A stretch of DNA of 25,319 bases. It comes from Chloroflexota bacterium. GTDB lineage: Bacteria > Chloroflexota > Anaerolineae > Anaerolineales > UBA4823. The notes under the pieces are model-generated. The model made no database searches, had not been told where the DNA came from, and saw only the letters and a list, made by a program, of their open reading frames with translations. The stretch spans positions 1 to 25,319 of the forward strand of contig JAAZNS010000202.1 in the NCBI GenBank assembly GCA_012798185.1. Direction: 5' to 3'. Shown piece by piece: positions 8,174-15,965 of this stretch (positions are counted from its first letter, which is position 1; each line of letters starts with the position of its first letter). The translations under genes were made by a program, and so were the position numbers.

Positions 8174-8887
8174 ATGAGTCTGGAAAATCGTGTAGCAGTA
8201 ATTACCGGTGCAACTGGCGGGCTGGGCAGAGTGGTTGCCCGCAGGCTGGCACAAGCCGGGGCGCGGTTGGCGCTCTTCAGCATAAACCAAAATCATTTGG
8301 ATAATCTGGCGCTCGCATTAAATTTACCGCTGGAAAGATACCTGACTTCAGCGCTGGATTTCCGTCATCCACAGGCAGCCCGAAAAGCACAGGAATTAAC
8401 CCTAGAAAAATTCAAACGCGCGGATATTTTGATCAATGTAATTGGCGGATGGACAGGCGGCAAGATGGTGATCGATTTCGAGCCTGCTCAATTCGATGAA
8501 ATGTTGCAGCAACATTTTTGGACCACTTTACATTTAGCGCAGGCTTTCATCCCGGGGTTTATGGAACAAAAGTGGGGCAGGCTGATGGTGGTGACCTCGC
8601 CGAATGCTGCACTGCCTCCAGCGAAGAGAGCACCTTATGCCGTTGCCAAAGCTGCCCAGGAAACCCTTGTTCTGGCAATGGCACAGGAATTGAAAGCAAG
8701 CGGGGTTACCGCCAATATTCTGCGGGTGAGTACCATCGATATGGATCATGCCCGGCTGAGCCAGCCTACAGATGCCAACGCATCTTGGACCTTACCGGAG
8801 GAAATTGCCGAGGCTATTCTATATCTTTGTTCAGATGAGGCTGGTATGGTGAATGGGGCGAGGATTCCGCTGTATGGCAGTCCATAA
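8174..8887 (+). CDS. Short-chain dehydrogenase/reductase (SDR)
   Basis: This 237-residue NAD(P)-dependent oxidoreductase has the classical SDR features. These are the cofactor motif TGATGGLG (residues 11-18), an INVIGG motif in place of NNAG, and a catalytic set of Ser142, Tyr155 and Lys159 (YAVAK). The chosen ATG at 8174 has GGAGAGG about 6 nt upstream; that site lies inside the last codons of the ribA-type gene. A TTG five codons earlier is in frame but less likely. The 1-nt gap suggests co-transcription and translational coupling with the upstream gene. Nothing shows that it acts in flavin synthesis; the substrate is unknown. Fold and class are confident. Confidence 0.88.
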   Translation: MSLENRVAVITGATGGLGRVVARRLAQAGARLALFSINQNHLDNLALALNLPLERYLTSALDFRHPQAARKAQELTLEKFKRADILINVIGGWTGGKMVIDFEPAQFDEMLQQHFWTTLHLAQAFIPGFMEQKWGRLMVVTSPNAALPPAKRAPYAVAKAAQETLVLAMAQELKASGVTANILRVSTIDMDHARLSQPTDANASWTLPEEIAEAILYLCSDEAGMVNGARIPLYGSP

Positions 8888-8900
8888 ACTATAGGCGCTG

Positions 8901-8915
8901 TAAGCTGTTAGCTTA
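8901..8915. terminator. Small hairpin between convergent genes
   Basis: TAAGCT-GTT-AGCTTA forms a six-base-pair stem with a 3-nt loop in the 85-nt gap between the convergent SDR and VOC genes. There is no clear T-run directly after it on either strand, so it is at best a weak terminator. Confidence 0.25.
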
Positions 8916-8972
8916 AAGTTATCAGATTTCAGTTTTTCCTTCTGTGCTCTCTGCACATCGACGGTTTTTCTT

Positions 8973-9395
8973 TTAGTTTATCTGGTTAAAGAGAGGATGA
9001 TTGGCGTTGATCTGCAGCAAATCCCATAAATTGCCATATAGGTCTTCGAATACTGCCACCCATCCATAGGGTTCTTCCTTGGGAGGTCTGACGAATTTAA
9101 TGCCTCTTTCAACCATCTCGGTGTAATCCCGCCAGAAGTCATCACTGTTGAGAAACAAGAATACACGTCCCCCGGTTTGGTTACCGATGAATGGTACCTG
9201 TTCTGGCTTAGATGCCTTCGCCAAAAGCAGGGTGGTGCCATGAGAGCCGGGCGGAGCAATCACCACCCAGCGTTTATCCTGCGCGGGCTGGTAGGTATCT
9301 TCCACCAGGGTGAAATGTAGCTTTTGGGTGTAGAAGGCAATAGCTTCGTCGTAGTCGCGCACCACCAGGGCAATGTGGATGATGGATTGGTTCAT
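8973..9395 (-). CDS. Glyoxalase/bleomycin-resistance (VOC) family protein
   Basis: This 140-residue protein has the paired beta-alpha-beta-beta-beta pattern of the vicinal oxygen chelate superfamily. IIHIALVVRDYDEAIAFYTQKL opens the first module. The second module ends in GWVAVFEDLYGNLWDLLQI, where the Glu/Asp and the YGN turn are typical. His7 and the Glu near residue 118 could bind a metal. AGAGGT lies about 6 nt before the ATG. The members include glyoxalase I, dioxygenases, antibiotic-binding proteins and many proteins of unknown role; none can be chosen here. It stands alone, convergent with the SDR gene and separated by 227 nt from the hydrolase gene to its right. Confidence 0.82.
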   Translation of the reverse strand: MNQSIIHIALVVRDYDEAIAFYTQKLHFTLVEDTYQPAQDKRWVVIAPPGSHGTTLLLAKASKPEQVPFIGNQTGGRVFLFLNSDDFWRDYTEMVERGIKFVRPPKEEPYGWVAVFEDLYGNLWDLLQINANHPLFNQIN

Positions 9396-9622
9396 TGAGA
9401 CCTCTTTATGGTGATAAAGATTCTATGAGGAAATCAGAAGAAGAAAGGAGCAGACATCAATTGTCCGTGTGCAGATTTTGGCTGCGCAATGAATTGAATG
9501 CTATCCATATCAATCATAAAAATGTATTACTGCTTTCCTAGGTTCCTCATAATCCAAGTTGGCATTAAATCTTTTTTGTTATCATTTTTTCTCAGCGCTC
9601 TATGCGTCTCTGCGGTTATATT

Positions 9623-11623
9623 TTATCTGCACGCCTGCATCCAGGCATCCAGAGCGCGGTGTTTAAATATCCCGTTGAAATCCAAAGCGTTCAATTGGGG
9701 GCAGAACTGATCCAGCGAATGGAAGCGGTCGGTGTATTCGGCAGCAAAGACCGGTTTGCCCGATTCGATGAACGGTGTCATCGTGACGCACCAATTATCA
9801 GCGACGCAGTCTTCGGTGAGCGCCCAATCGAAATAGGGAAGCAGCGCTTCAACTTGGTCGCTGTCATTTTTCAACCCAATGGATAAGCCGCGCCGATGCG
9901 CCTGGTTGGCGAGCCAAATATTGAAGGTTAATTGTTCCTGTTCGGTTATGGGGAAACCAGTGTTGTTGGCGTAGCCGTCGATGTTATCCGGTTCCAAACC
10001 GTCGAAGCCTTTAGCCGCGCACAAATCGAAGCGGGCTTCTAAAATTGGTCCAATCAGGTCAAGGCGGCGGATATCCAGCCATTTTTCTCCCTCCCAGCCT
10101 TCGTAATCCTTGCCGATCACTTCTGCCGAAAACTGGCTGGCATCCGGACGCCACGCTTCCCAGCTGCCTACGTTCACATAACATACCACCTTGCGCCCCT
10201 GGGAATGCAGCGCAGCGACTGTCTCGGTATCGTTATCGAAGAGATCGATATCGATCATATGTGTGTCATAGGAGGTGTCTATTGGCAGGTTATCAAGCTG
10301 CCATTGCCAGCTTGTTATTACTTGTGGATGCCAGATGATTTGCGAGGCAGCCCCTTGTTGGGTAACTACCGGCAAATAGACCGGGCTGATGGCGGTGGTG
10401 ATTACCCTTCCCAAAACATCAGTGTTCGCGCCCACCTGATCCCGGAATACCTGCGCCAGGGCGGGGTTATCCTGCAGCCGCATGTGAGTATCGTGGGCTG
10501 GATTTTCGTCATTCTGCCACCACTCATTCCACCAGGAAAATCCGATCAGCCTTGACCAGCGCAATGTGGTGATATCTGACAGAGCAGCCTGTGCCCAATC
10601 CTCTTGACTTCCCAGAGGGTTTTTATCTGCCACACCAAATTCAGCCAGGATGATGGGCTTATTCGGATCGAGAGCAGCGAGGCGCTGATAAATCTCATCC
10701 ATCATCGAGCGGAAATCGTTCCATTCGGTTTCTTGAGGAGTCTGCGCGCCATACACACTCGTTGCGAGCCAATCGATCCACTGTGAGCCAGGATAATAAT
10801 TTTCTAGGCTGTTCCAATCCTGTTCCGGGTAATCGTGGTTATTGACATGGAAAACCCATAGGATATTAAATGCACCTTCCTGCCGGGCAATGTGGATGAT
10901 GCGGCGATAGGCATCACGGAAGCGCTCCGGACCATCCGGAAATGCCGGATCGCCATAGGCTGCTGTTTCTCCGCCGCCGTTCCATTTACCGTTCCAGGGG
11001 AACCATTCACCATTCATCTCTACACCGTATTCGGCAATGAGTGGAGATCCGAAATCACGCGCCGCCTGCATCCAGGTGTGCAAGTCTTGGTCGAAATCCC
11101 CATTGAGGAGCGCTGCCAGTGTATAGAGCGGGTCAGCGCCTTCCCTGCCTGCCTCGGAGCGCAGCATGAGACGGATATACGGGATACTGCCTGCCTGGCG
11201 GATCCACTCGGCGGTTGCCAGGGGAAATTGTCTGCCGTGGTACCAGTTATGTGAAAAAAATACCCAGGCAGCAGTTTTGCCGGCTGCCTGCTCATACACT
11301 TGCAGGTCGTTCAGGGTCAGGTCGTCTTCTTCGCCGGTAATGCCGCCCGGATAGACGCCATGATAAAGCTTGCCGGCGGGAGGGGGTGCAACGCGTAAAA
11401 TATTATTTATAGCTGCCGCGGGTGAAACTGCCACTGTGGGAGTCGTATTGTAATTTTTTGTTGCAGAGATTGCGATCGTTTTTTGTGAAGGGATTGCAGC
11501 TTGTGTGGAAGTTTGCCGGGGAGCTGGTTCTGAGGCTAAAGGCAATGTTTGACATGCCGTCAAGATAGCAATGATGAAGAATGGTATGTGCTTATAGGCT
11601 GCGTTTTTTGATGAAGGGTTCAT
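9623..11623 (-). CDS. Two-domain glycoside hydrolase lipoprotein: GH26-like plus GH114-like
   Basis: This 666-residue secreted lipoprotein starts with a signal peptide and a lipobox (LTAC, Cys24), then a Ser/Thr/Ala/Pro linker to about residue 75. Residues about 85-400 resemble GH26 (mannanase-type) TIM barrels. YGVEMNGEWFPW supplies the likely acid/base Glu202 and ILAEFG the likely nucleophile Glu328. Residues about 428-665 resemble GH114, the endo-alpha-1,4-polygalactosaminidase family, with MIDIDLFD (458-463), VCYVNVGSWE and GLEPDNIDGY (542-551). It could cut a plant or microbial polysaccharide, or a GalNAc-rich matrix polymer, at the cell surface. Its ATG lies 2 nt after the stop of the WYL regulator gene and has no strong ribosome site, so translation is probably coupled. 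Family calls are from motifs only; substrate is inference. Confidence 0.82.
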   Translation of the reverse strand: MNPSSKNAAYKHIPFFIIAILTACQTLPLASEPAPRQTSTQAAIPSQKTIAISATKNYNTTPTVAVSPAAAINNILRVAPPPAGKLYHGVYPGGITGEEDDLTLNDLQVYEQAAGKTAAWVFFSHNWYHGRQFPLATAEWIRQAGSIPYIRLMLRSEAGREGADPLYTLAALLNGDFDQDLHTWMQAARDFGSPLIAEYGVEMNGEWFPWNGKWNGGGETAAYGDPAFPDGPERFRDAYRRIIHIARQEGAFNILWVFHVNNHDYPEQDWNSLENYYPGSQWIDWLATSVYGAQTPQETEWNDFRSMMDEIYQRLAALDPNKPIILAEFGVADKNPLGSQEDWAQAALSDITTLRWSRLIGFSWWNEWWQNDENPAHDTHMRLQDNPALAQVFRDQVGANTDVLGRVITTAISPVYLPVVTQQGAASQIIWHPQVITSWQWQLDNLPIDTSYDTHMIDIDLFDNDTETVAALHSQGRKVVCYVNVGSWEAWRPDASQFSAEVIGKDYEGWEGEKWLDIRRLDLIGPILEARFDLCAAKGFDGLEPDNIDGYANNTGFPITEQEQLTFNIWLANQAHRRGLSIGLKNDSDQVEALLPYFDWALTEDCVADNWCVTMTPFIESGKPVFAAEYTDRFHSLDQFCPQLNALDFNGIFKHRALDAWMQACR

Positions 11624-11625
11624 AT

Positions 11626-12609
11626 TTACTGACTTTGGCTGTGGTTAGAATATACGGATATGATCTGTCGGGCATAATCGGCGATGCTTATACGTAGTGC
11701 TTCCGGTTCTAATACTTCCACTGCGCTACCAAAAGCCAGCAGGCGGCTGCGGGCAGTTTCCAATGTATCGAAGTTAAGCACGATGGTGATCCAACCTTTC
11801 TCATTTGGTGAGCCGGCATTTTCTATCGTATGGCGAATGGAATTGCCCATCAGACGGGGCAATTCCTTCACCAGGGCTGGTGAAATGCGTACCCTGACGG
11901 GGTAGACCGGGTGTTCGGCAGCGGTGCGGGCGAGCCAGATACGCCAAAACTCAGCCAGGTTGAAATCCGGCGGACGGGAGAAATGATCTTCGAGTATGCA
12001 GGCTTCGATGACCGAATCGATGCGCAGCGCCCGCAAGTGATTATCATGTGAACAAACCAGATACCAAGCATTGCCTTTGGCAACCAACCCTAAGGGTTCA
12101 ACCACCTGATCGACTTCAGCCCAAAAATGAGGTTTGTACTTGATATGTAACTTCTGCCCTTGCCATACCGCTTGCCTGATGACCTCCAGATAAGGTACAG
12201 GGTAAACCTCTGACGATTCGGATTCCCAATCCAGGTAGAAACGCTGGCGGGCAAGCTCTTCTTCTTTTGCGCGGGTTGCCGGCAGAGAAGCGGTAAGTTT
12301 TATCAAAGCTGTTTTAAGAGCCTCTCCGGTGCCTAGTTGGATCAATGGCTGCGGGATATTCACCATAAACAAAGCCTGGATTTGTTCGGCGGTTAAACCG
12401 GTAAGGCTGGTGCGGTAATTCTCTACTAGGAAGACACCGCCGCCTGGTCCGCGTATCGTGTAAACTGGTATGCCTGCCTGGCTGAGCGCCTGGATATCGC
12501 GGTAAATGGTGCGCTCGGACACTTCGAGCTCTTCAGCTAGCTGACGAGCGGAAAAACTACCCCGGGTTTGGAGCAGTAATAATAAGGAAATCAGACGGTC
12601 GGCTCGCAT
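11626..12609 (-). CDS. WYL-domain transcriptional regulator (YafY-like, HTH_11)
   Basis: This 327-residue regulator begins MRADRLISLLLLLQ, the usual opening of the YafY-type family. A winged helix-turn-helix follows (LAEELEVSERTIYRDIQAL) and a GPGGGVFL wing. The WYL ligand-sensing domain spans about residues 140-225 and includes NAWYLVC. A WCX-type C-terminal extension follows. The family start is the ATG at 12609; a TTG at 12654 would extend it by 15 codons across the candidate operator. The glycoside hydrolase gene follows after 2 nt and a GyrI-like gene is divergent. WYL domains bind ligands such as nucleic acid or nucleotides in known cases. Here a sugar- or ligand-responsive repressor of its neighbours is an inference. 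Confidence 0.88.
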   Translation of the reverse strand: MRADRLISLLLLLQTRGSFSARQLAEELEVSERTIYRDIQALSQAGIPVYTIRGPGGGVFLVENYRTSLTGLTAEQIQALFMVNIPQPLIQLGTGEALKTALIKLTASLPATRAKEEELARQRFYLDWESESSEVYPVPYLEVIRQAVWQGQKLHIKYKPHFWAEVDQVVEPLGLVAKGNAWYLVCSHDNHLRALRIDSVIEACILEDHFSRPPDFNLAEFWRIWLARTAAEHPVYPVRVRISPALVKELPRLMGNSIRHTIENAGSPNEKGWITIVLNFDTLETARSRLLAFGSAVEVLEPEALRISIADYARQIISVYSNHSQSQ

Positions 12610-12648
12610 ATCACTTTTTTGAATTGACTCGATTTTACCAAAAATAAC

Positions 12649-12663
12649 TGACAATAGATGTCA
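12649..12663. promoter_or_regulatory. Palindrome TGACA-N5-TGTCA, candidate WYL-regulator operator
   Basis: A perfect five-base inverted repeat with a 5-nt spacer lies between the divergent WYL regulator (start 12609) and the GyrI-like gene (start 12761). The location fits autoregulation and control of both transcripts. The match to a dyad-binding HTH regulator is inference. Confidence 0.45.
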
Positions 12664-12760
12664 TTTATTTTGGGTAATATAAGCGTAAGATAAAGGTTAA
12701 AGATTGTGGACTAAATCGATTTCGGTCATTTTAGGATTTTCAGAAGAAAGGAAAAATTCT

Positions 12761-13261
12761 ATGTCAACAGATGTACAATTTGTAAAATTACCTGCTTTTC
12801 GAGTGGCTTCAGCATTGGGATTTGGCGAACAGCCTGAAACGATAGCCTGGCGCAAGATTATTTCCTGGATGAGAGCTCAAGCATTATTAGATGATCTTAA
12901 AGAACGGCGATTTTTTGGATTTAACAATCCCAATCCTTCACCGGGCAGCCCGAATTACGGTTATGAACAATGGGTGACTATCCCCGAAAACGTCCGGGCA
13001 GAAGAGGGCATAAAAATCTTTGATTTTCCGGGCGGATATTTTGCCACGCTGGCATGTGAGCTGCTGCATATTGGCGAAAAGTGGGGCGAATTGGTAAACT
13101 GGCAGGCGGGGAGCAATTACCGCATGGCGCAGAATCAGTGCCTAGAAGAATGCTTGACGCCAGAAGTGTTCATTAATGCTCCGGAAGATTTGCAATTTAC
13201 TCTGGAAAATGTTGGAAAGGTAAAAATGAAGATATATCTTCCGCTGATTGAACCTTGGTAA
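12761..13261 (+). CDS. GyrI-like / AraC effector-binding domain protein
   Basis: This 166-residue protein resembles the GyrI-like small-molecule-binding domain, also found as the effector domain of some AraC and MerR regulators. Recognisable elements are VQFVKLPAFRVASALGFG at the start, a central segment with FFGFNNPNPSPGSPNYGYEQW, and FDFPGGYFATLACE, followed by a C-terminal strand KMKIYLPL. No DNA-binding domain is attached. The ATG at 12761 follows AGAAAGG at a workable distance; an in-frame GTG at 12704 would add 19 unrelated residues. It is divergent from the WYL regulator, an arrangement that suggests a ligand-binding partner or a target of that regulator. What it binds is unknown. Confidence 0.8.
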   Translation: MSTDVQFVKLPAFRVASALGFGEQPETIAWRKIISWMRAQALLDDLKERRFFGFNNPNPSPGSPNYGYEQWVTIPENVRAEEGIKIFDFPGGYFATLACELLHIGEKWGELVNWQAGSNYRMAQNQCLEECLTPEVFINAPEDLQFTLENVGKVKMKIYLPLIEPW

Positions 13262-13498
13262 GTGAAGGCGGGTAACTATTTATTATTAACTGGACTAATA
13301 AAAATAAAATACTTTCCTTGACATTAAAAAATCGATAGAAATTTATATTATTGATAGGTCCTTTGTTCCTTTTTCAGCGTAGGTATTTTTCTCCATTACT
13401 GTTGTTGGGGCTTTATATCTTTGTGATCTTGTGGTATTTATCGTTTTTCAGATGAACCGATGAATAATTTTTTCTTATTAGATTCTGTAATACTCGAG

Positions 13499-13523
13499 AA
13501 AAAACTATTGATAATGGTTTTTT
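13499..13523 (+). terminator. A/T hairpin with T-run, possible terminator
   Basis: Arms at 13499-13509 and 13513-13523 pair with one mismatch around a 3-nt loop (AAAAAACtATT / AATgGTTTTTT). The stem is almost all A-T and lies about 240 nt after the GyrI-like gene, so function is uncertain. Confidence 0.25.
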
Positions 13524-13666
13524 TCTATCATATTTTGAATATTTTTGTTACAATTTGATAACCCATTCATGCTTCGCTGGTAACCTTTAAATTCGATTTG
13601 AATATTTTCCATTAAAATTGATTTGCTCTTGTTCCTGCACCACGCAGAGTAAGAAAATAATCATAG

Positions 13667-13744
13667 TAACTGCTCAGCCTATGCTGGAAAAGCCCTGAAT
13701 TATATATCAAATCCAGAAATTTACCCAAGCTGGCTGAGAAGTTA
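13667..13744. repeat. 78-nt dispersed element with terminal inverted repeats, copy 1
   Basis: The ends are TAACTGCTCAGCC and GGCTGAGAAGTTA, which are inverse complements except for one mismatch. A second element of exactly the same length lies at 22071-22148. By hand the two copies agree at about 48 of 78 positions without gaps, best at the ends and in the shared core around CTGAATTA. No coding capacity is seen. It may be a MITE-like remnant or a structured intergenic repeat. No clear target duplication was found. Confidence 0.6.
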
Positions 13745-14141
13745 TTGGTCATGAATAAAATTTGGTTTGGGAGAAATAAAGGTGTGTTGAATCCATAATT
13801 ATGCACTGTTCTTGGATCTCTAAAAATGGATTTCAACATGAATGATTATTCGAAATTCACTATTGTCTATAATTGAATTTAAGTCAGTCCACTATTCATT
13901 ATTTCGATGATTGATATATGTACCGGAATAAATCGATTCTATCGCTGCAGGAACATGATGAATACAGTTTTTCTTAACCTGTATTGTAAGTCTATCCGGC
14001 TTTTTAGTGAGGCAGAGTATTTTTATCCGTCAAAAGCGCTGAATCATAAGATGACCAGCGTTTAATAAATCCGAAAAAGTGATCAATCTCAATTGCTCAT
14101 ACGCACGATGGATAACTAGAGTATGTAGAAAATGAGGAACG

Positions 14142-14552
14142 ATGCAAGTCTTAGTTGCTGAAGATGAAAAATTTTCGCGAACTATCCTGACCTCAATGGT
14201 GGAAAGATGGGGATATGAGCCCGTCGTTGTCGAAAATGGGCAGCAAGCCTGGGATGTATTGCAAAAAGCAGATGCCCCCAAATTGGTTTTGCTCGATTGG
14301 TATATGCCGGAGATGAACGGGTTGGAAGTTATCCAAAAAGTAAGAAGTCAGAGCAATTCCAGGCTACCCTATATCATTCTGTTGACTGCCAATGCCGAAA
14401 AGGATGATGTTGTACAGGGAATTACTGCCGGCGCCAATGATTATATTCTAAAACCATATGACCGGGATGAGCTGCATGACCGCATCGAAAAGGGAAAGCG
14501 GATTGTGGAATCGCTGCTGCTGGTAAATAAAGAATCGCCGCAGATGCCATAA
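14142..14552 (+). CDS. Single-domain response regulator (CheY-like receiver)
   Basis: This 136-residue protein is a receiver domain with no output domain. It has the acidic pair Glu7/Asp8, the phospho-accepting Asp52 (VLLDWYMPEMNG), Thr82 (LLTAN) and Lys104 (ILKPYD), so all phosphorylation residues are present. AGGA lies about 5 nt before the ATG. It is separated from the GyrI-like gene by 880 nt and is convergent with the phosphofructokinase gene, so it is probably transcribed alone. Partners may be the PAS-rich histidine kinase about 1.4 kb away or a CheA elsewhere. It could act in chemotaxis or in a phosphorelay; the sequence does not decide. Confidence 0.9.
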   Translation: MQVLVAEDEKFSRTILTSMVERWGYEPVVVENGQQAWDVLQKADAPKLVLLDWYMPEMNGLEVIQKVRSQSNSRLPYIILLTANAEKDDVVQGITAGANDYILKPYDRDELHDRIEKGKRIVESLLLVNKESPQMP

Positions 14553-14672
14553 TTTATCAGTTTTCCTGCACAGATATTCAGGCAATCGCGTCATCTGCTC
14601 TGTTTATTGGAATGGTCAATTCGTGGGGGAATGGTCCAAAAATTCCTCTGCCAGATTTTTGCAGATAGATTT

Positions 14673-15773
14673 TTAATCTCCAAAACAAACGCCAATATCA
14701 CGAGCGGTGAGGATAATATCGCTGTCAAGCGGGACGGTCTTGATGCGGTGTGTTGCTTTATCGAGGGGGACATATTTCACCCTGGGGGGATCCAAAGCCA
14801 CCATCACACCATGCTTTCCTTCTGCCAGGGCGCGCACCGCAGCTGCTCCAAAGCGGAGAGCAAGCTGCCGGTCGGATGCCGTGGGAGAACCACCCCGCAG
14901 CAAGTGCCCCAATACTACCAGACGGGTTTCTTTACCGGTTAGCACCCGTAATTCATCTGCTACTTTTTGGCCTACACCACCCAGGCGTTCGAGCCTGCCT
15001 GCAGGCCGGCTGTGCACCGTGATTTCTCCTCCAACCGGTTTGGCACCTTCAGCCACAACCACAATAGCAAATTTGCTGCCGAATTTTTCCCGTTCACGGA
15101 TTTTCTCGGCTACTTTCTGAAGATCATAAGGAATCTCGGGGATGAGGATCACATCTGCCGACCCAGAAATGCCGCTTTCCAAAGCAATCCACCCTGCGTA
15201 TCTGCCCATCATTTCCACTACAATCACGCGGTGGTGTGATTCGGCGGTTGTATGCAGGCGGTCCAGACATTCGGTGGCAAAAGCAACCGCAGTTTCAAAA
15301 CCGAAAGTGGCTACCGTTTGATCGAGATCGTTATCGATTGTTTTAGGGACTCCAACGACGCGTAGACCCTTTTTGGACAGGGCGTTTGCAATAGTAAGCG
15401 AACCATCACCGCCTACGGAGATCAACGCGTCGAGCCCATGGGTGTGGAATGCCTCAACCAGCTCATCGGTACGGTCTACTTCATGGATAGTACCGTCGGC
15501 ATCGCGTACCGGAAAACGCATGGGGTCATTTTGGTTGGTGGTGCCGATAATGGTGCCGCCCAGGTGAGTGATGCCGCGCACTTCATTCCTGGTTAAAGGT
15601 ACCAGCCAGCCTTGTGGATATTGTTCGGGGACAAGCAAGCCATTGTAGCCATCCCGAATTCCAAAAATCTCCCAGCCGCGCTGCAAAGCCGCCAAGGTCG
15701 CGGCGCGGATAACGGCATTTAAACCGGGGGCATCTCCCCCGCCGGTGGATATGGCAATTCTATGAATATTCAT
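14673..15773 (-). CDS. pfkA: 6-phosphofructokinase, probably ATP-dependent, group III-like
   Basis: This glycolytic enzyme phosphorylates fructose 6-phosphate to the 1,6-bisphosphate. The 366-residue protein begins MNIHRIAISTGGGDAPGLN, carries VGGDGSL around Asp123-Gly124, PKTIDND (Lys144), MMGRYAGWIAL and PEIPYDL. The residue after GGD is Gly, as in ATP-using enzymes; PPi-using enzymes usually have Asp there. Lys at the PKTIDND position is the state seen in PPi-type and in group III enzymes, whereas E. coli has Gly. The mixed Gly/Lys state suggests an ATP enzyme related to the actinobacterial type, but PPi use cannot be excluded. The ATG at 15773 has AGGAG 7 nt upstream; a TTG eight codons earlier is in frame. 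It stands alone between signalling genes. Confidence 0.92.
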   Translation of the reverse strand: MNIHRIAISTGGGDAPGLNAVIRAATLAALQRGWEIFGIRDGYNGLLVPEQYPQGWLVPLTRNEVRGITHLGGTIIGTTNQNDPMRFPVRDADGTIHEVDRTDELVEAFHTHGLDALISVGGDGSLTIANALSKKGLRVVGVPKTIDNDLDQTVATFGFETAVAFATECLDRLHTTAESHHRVIVVEMMGRYAGWIALESGISGSADVILIPEIPYDLQKVAEKIREREKFGSKFAIVVVAEGAKPVGGEITVHSRPAGRLERLGGVGQKVADELRVLTGKETRLVVLGHLLRGGSPTASDRQLALRFGAAAVRALAEGKHGVMVALDPPRVKYVPLDKATHRIKTVPLDSDIILTARDIGVCFGD

Positions 15774-15841
15774 GGTCTGCTCCTGAATTTTGTCCAAAAC
15801 AGGTTAAGTAATTACAACTGAGCAATAACAAACTGATGCGA

Positions 15842-15868
15842 ATGCGTATTATAAATGCCAATACGCAT
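15842..15868. promoter_or_regulatory. Nine-base inverted repeat between divergent pfkA and sensor kinase genes
   Basis: ATGCGTATT-N9-AATACGCAT (15842-15850 and 15860-15868) is a perfect inverted repeat. An ATGCGA just before it adds a tandem half-site, and outer AACAAA/TTTGTT also pair. It lies about 70 nt upstream of the pfkA ATG and 100 nt upstream of the kinase ATG, a good place for an operator. A cruciform or RNA hairpin is an alternative. Confidence 0.45.
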
Positions 15869-15923
15869 AATTTGTTCATCCTGAGCTTGCAGATTTATCT
15901 GTTTATTAACCTTAACTTGTTTG

Positions 15924-15929
15924 TATAAT
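15924..15929 (+). promoter_or_regulatory. TATAAT -10 box of the sensor kinase gene
   Basis: A perfect TATAAT lies 37 nt before the chosen ATG at 15966. The -35 region (around 15900-15906) is poor, so expression may need an activator. It would give a short leader and argues against the longer frame that begins at 15921. Confidence 0.35.
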
Positions 15930-15965
15930 CAAGCAATATATTTTTCAGATTGCCAGGAGTTGGTA

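Larger units (their letters stand above)
13262..14141. other. AT-rich gap of 880 nt without a convincing gene
   Basis: No reading frame here has a plausible start site and recognisable protein. The gap holds a TTGACA box (13318-13323) with only weak -10 sequences 18-20 nt downstream, a terminator-like A/T hairpin (13499-13523) and the first copy of a 78-nt terminal-inverted-repeat element (13667-13744). The promoter of the following receiver gene should lie at its right end but was not pinned down. Confidence 0.6.

Noticed and set aside
13612..13839. Minus-strand frame of 75 codons
   Set aside because: It runs through the 78-nt repeat element, has no convincing ribosome site and resembles no family I recognise.
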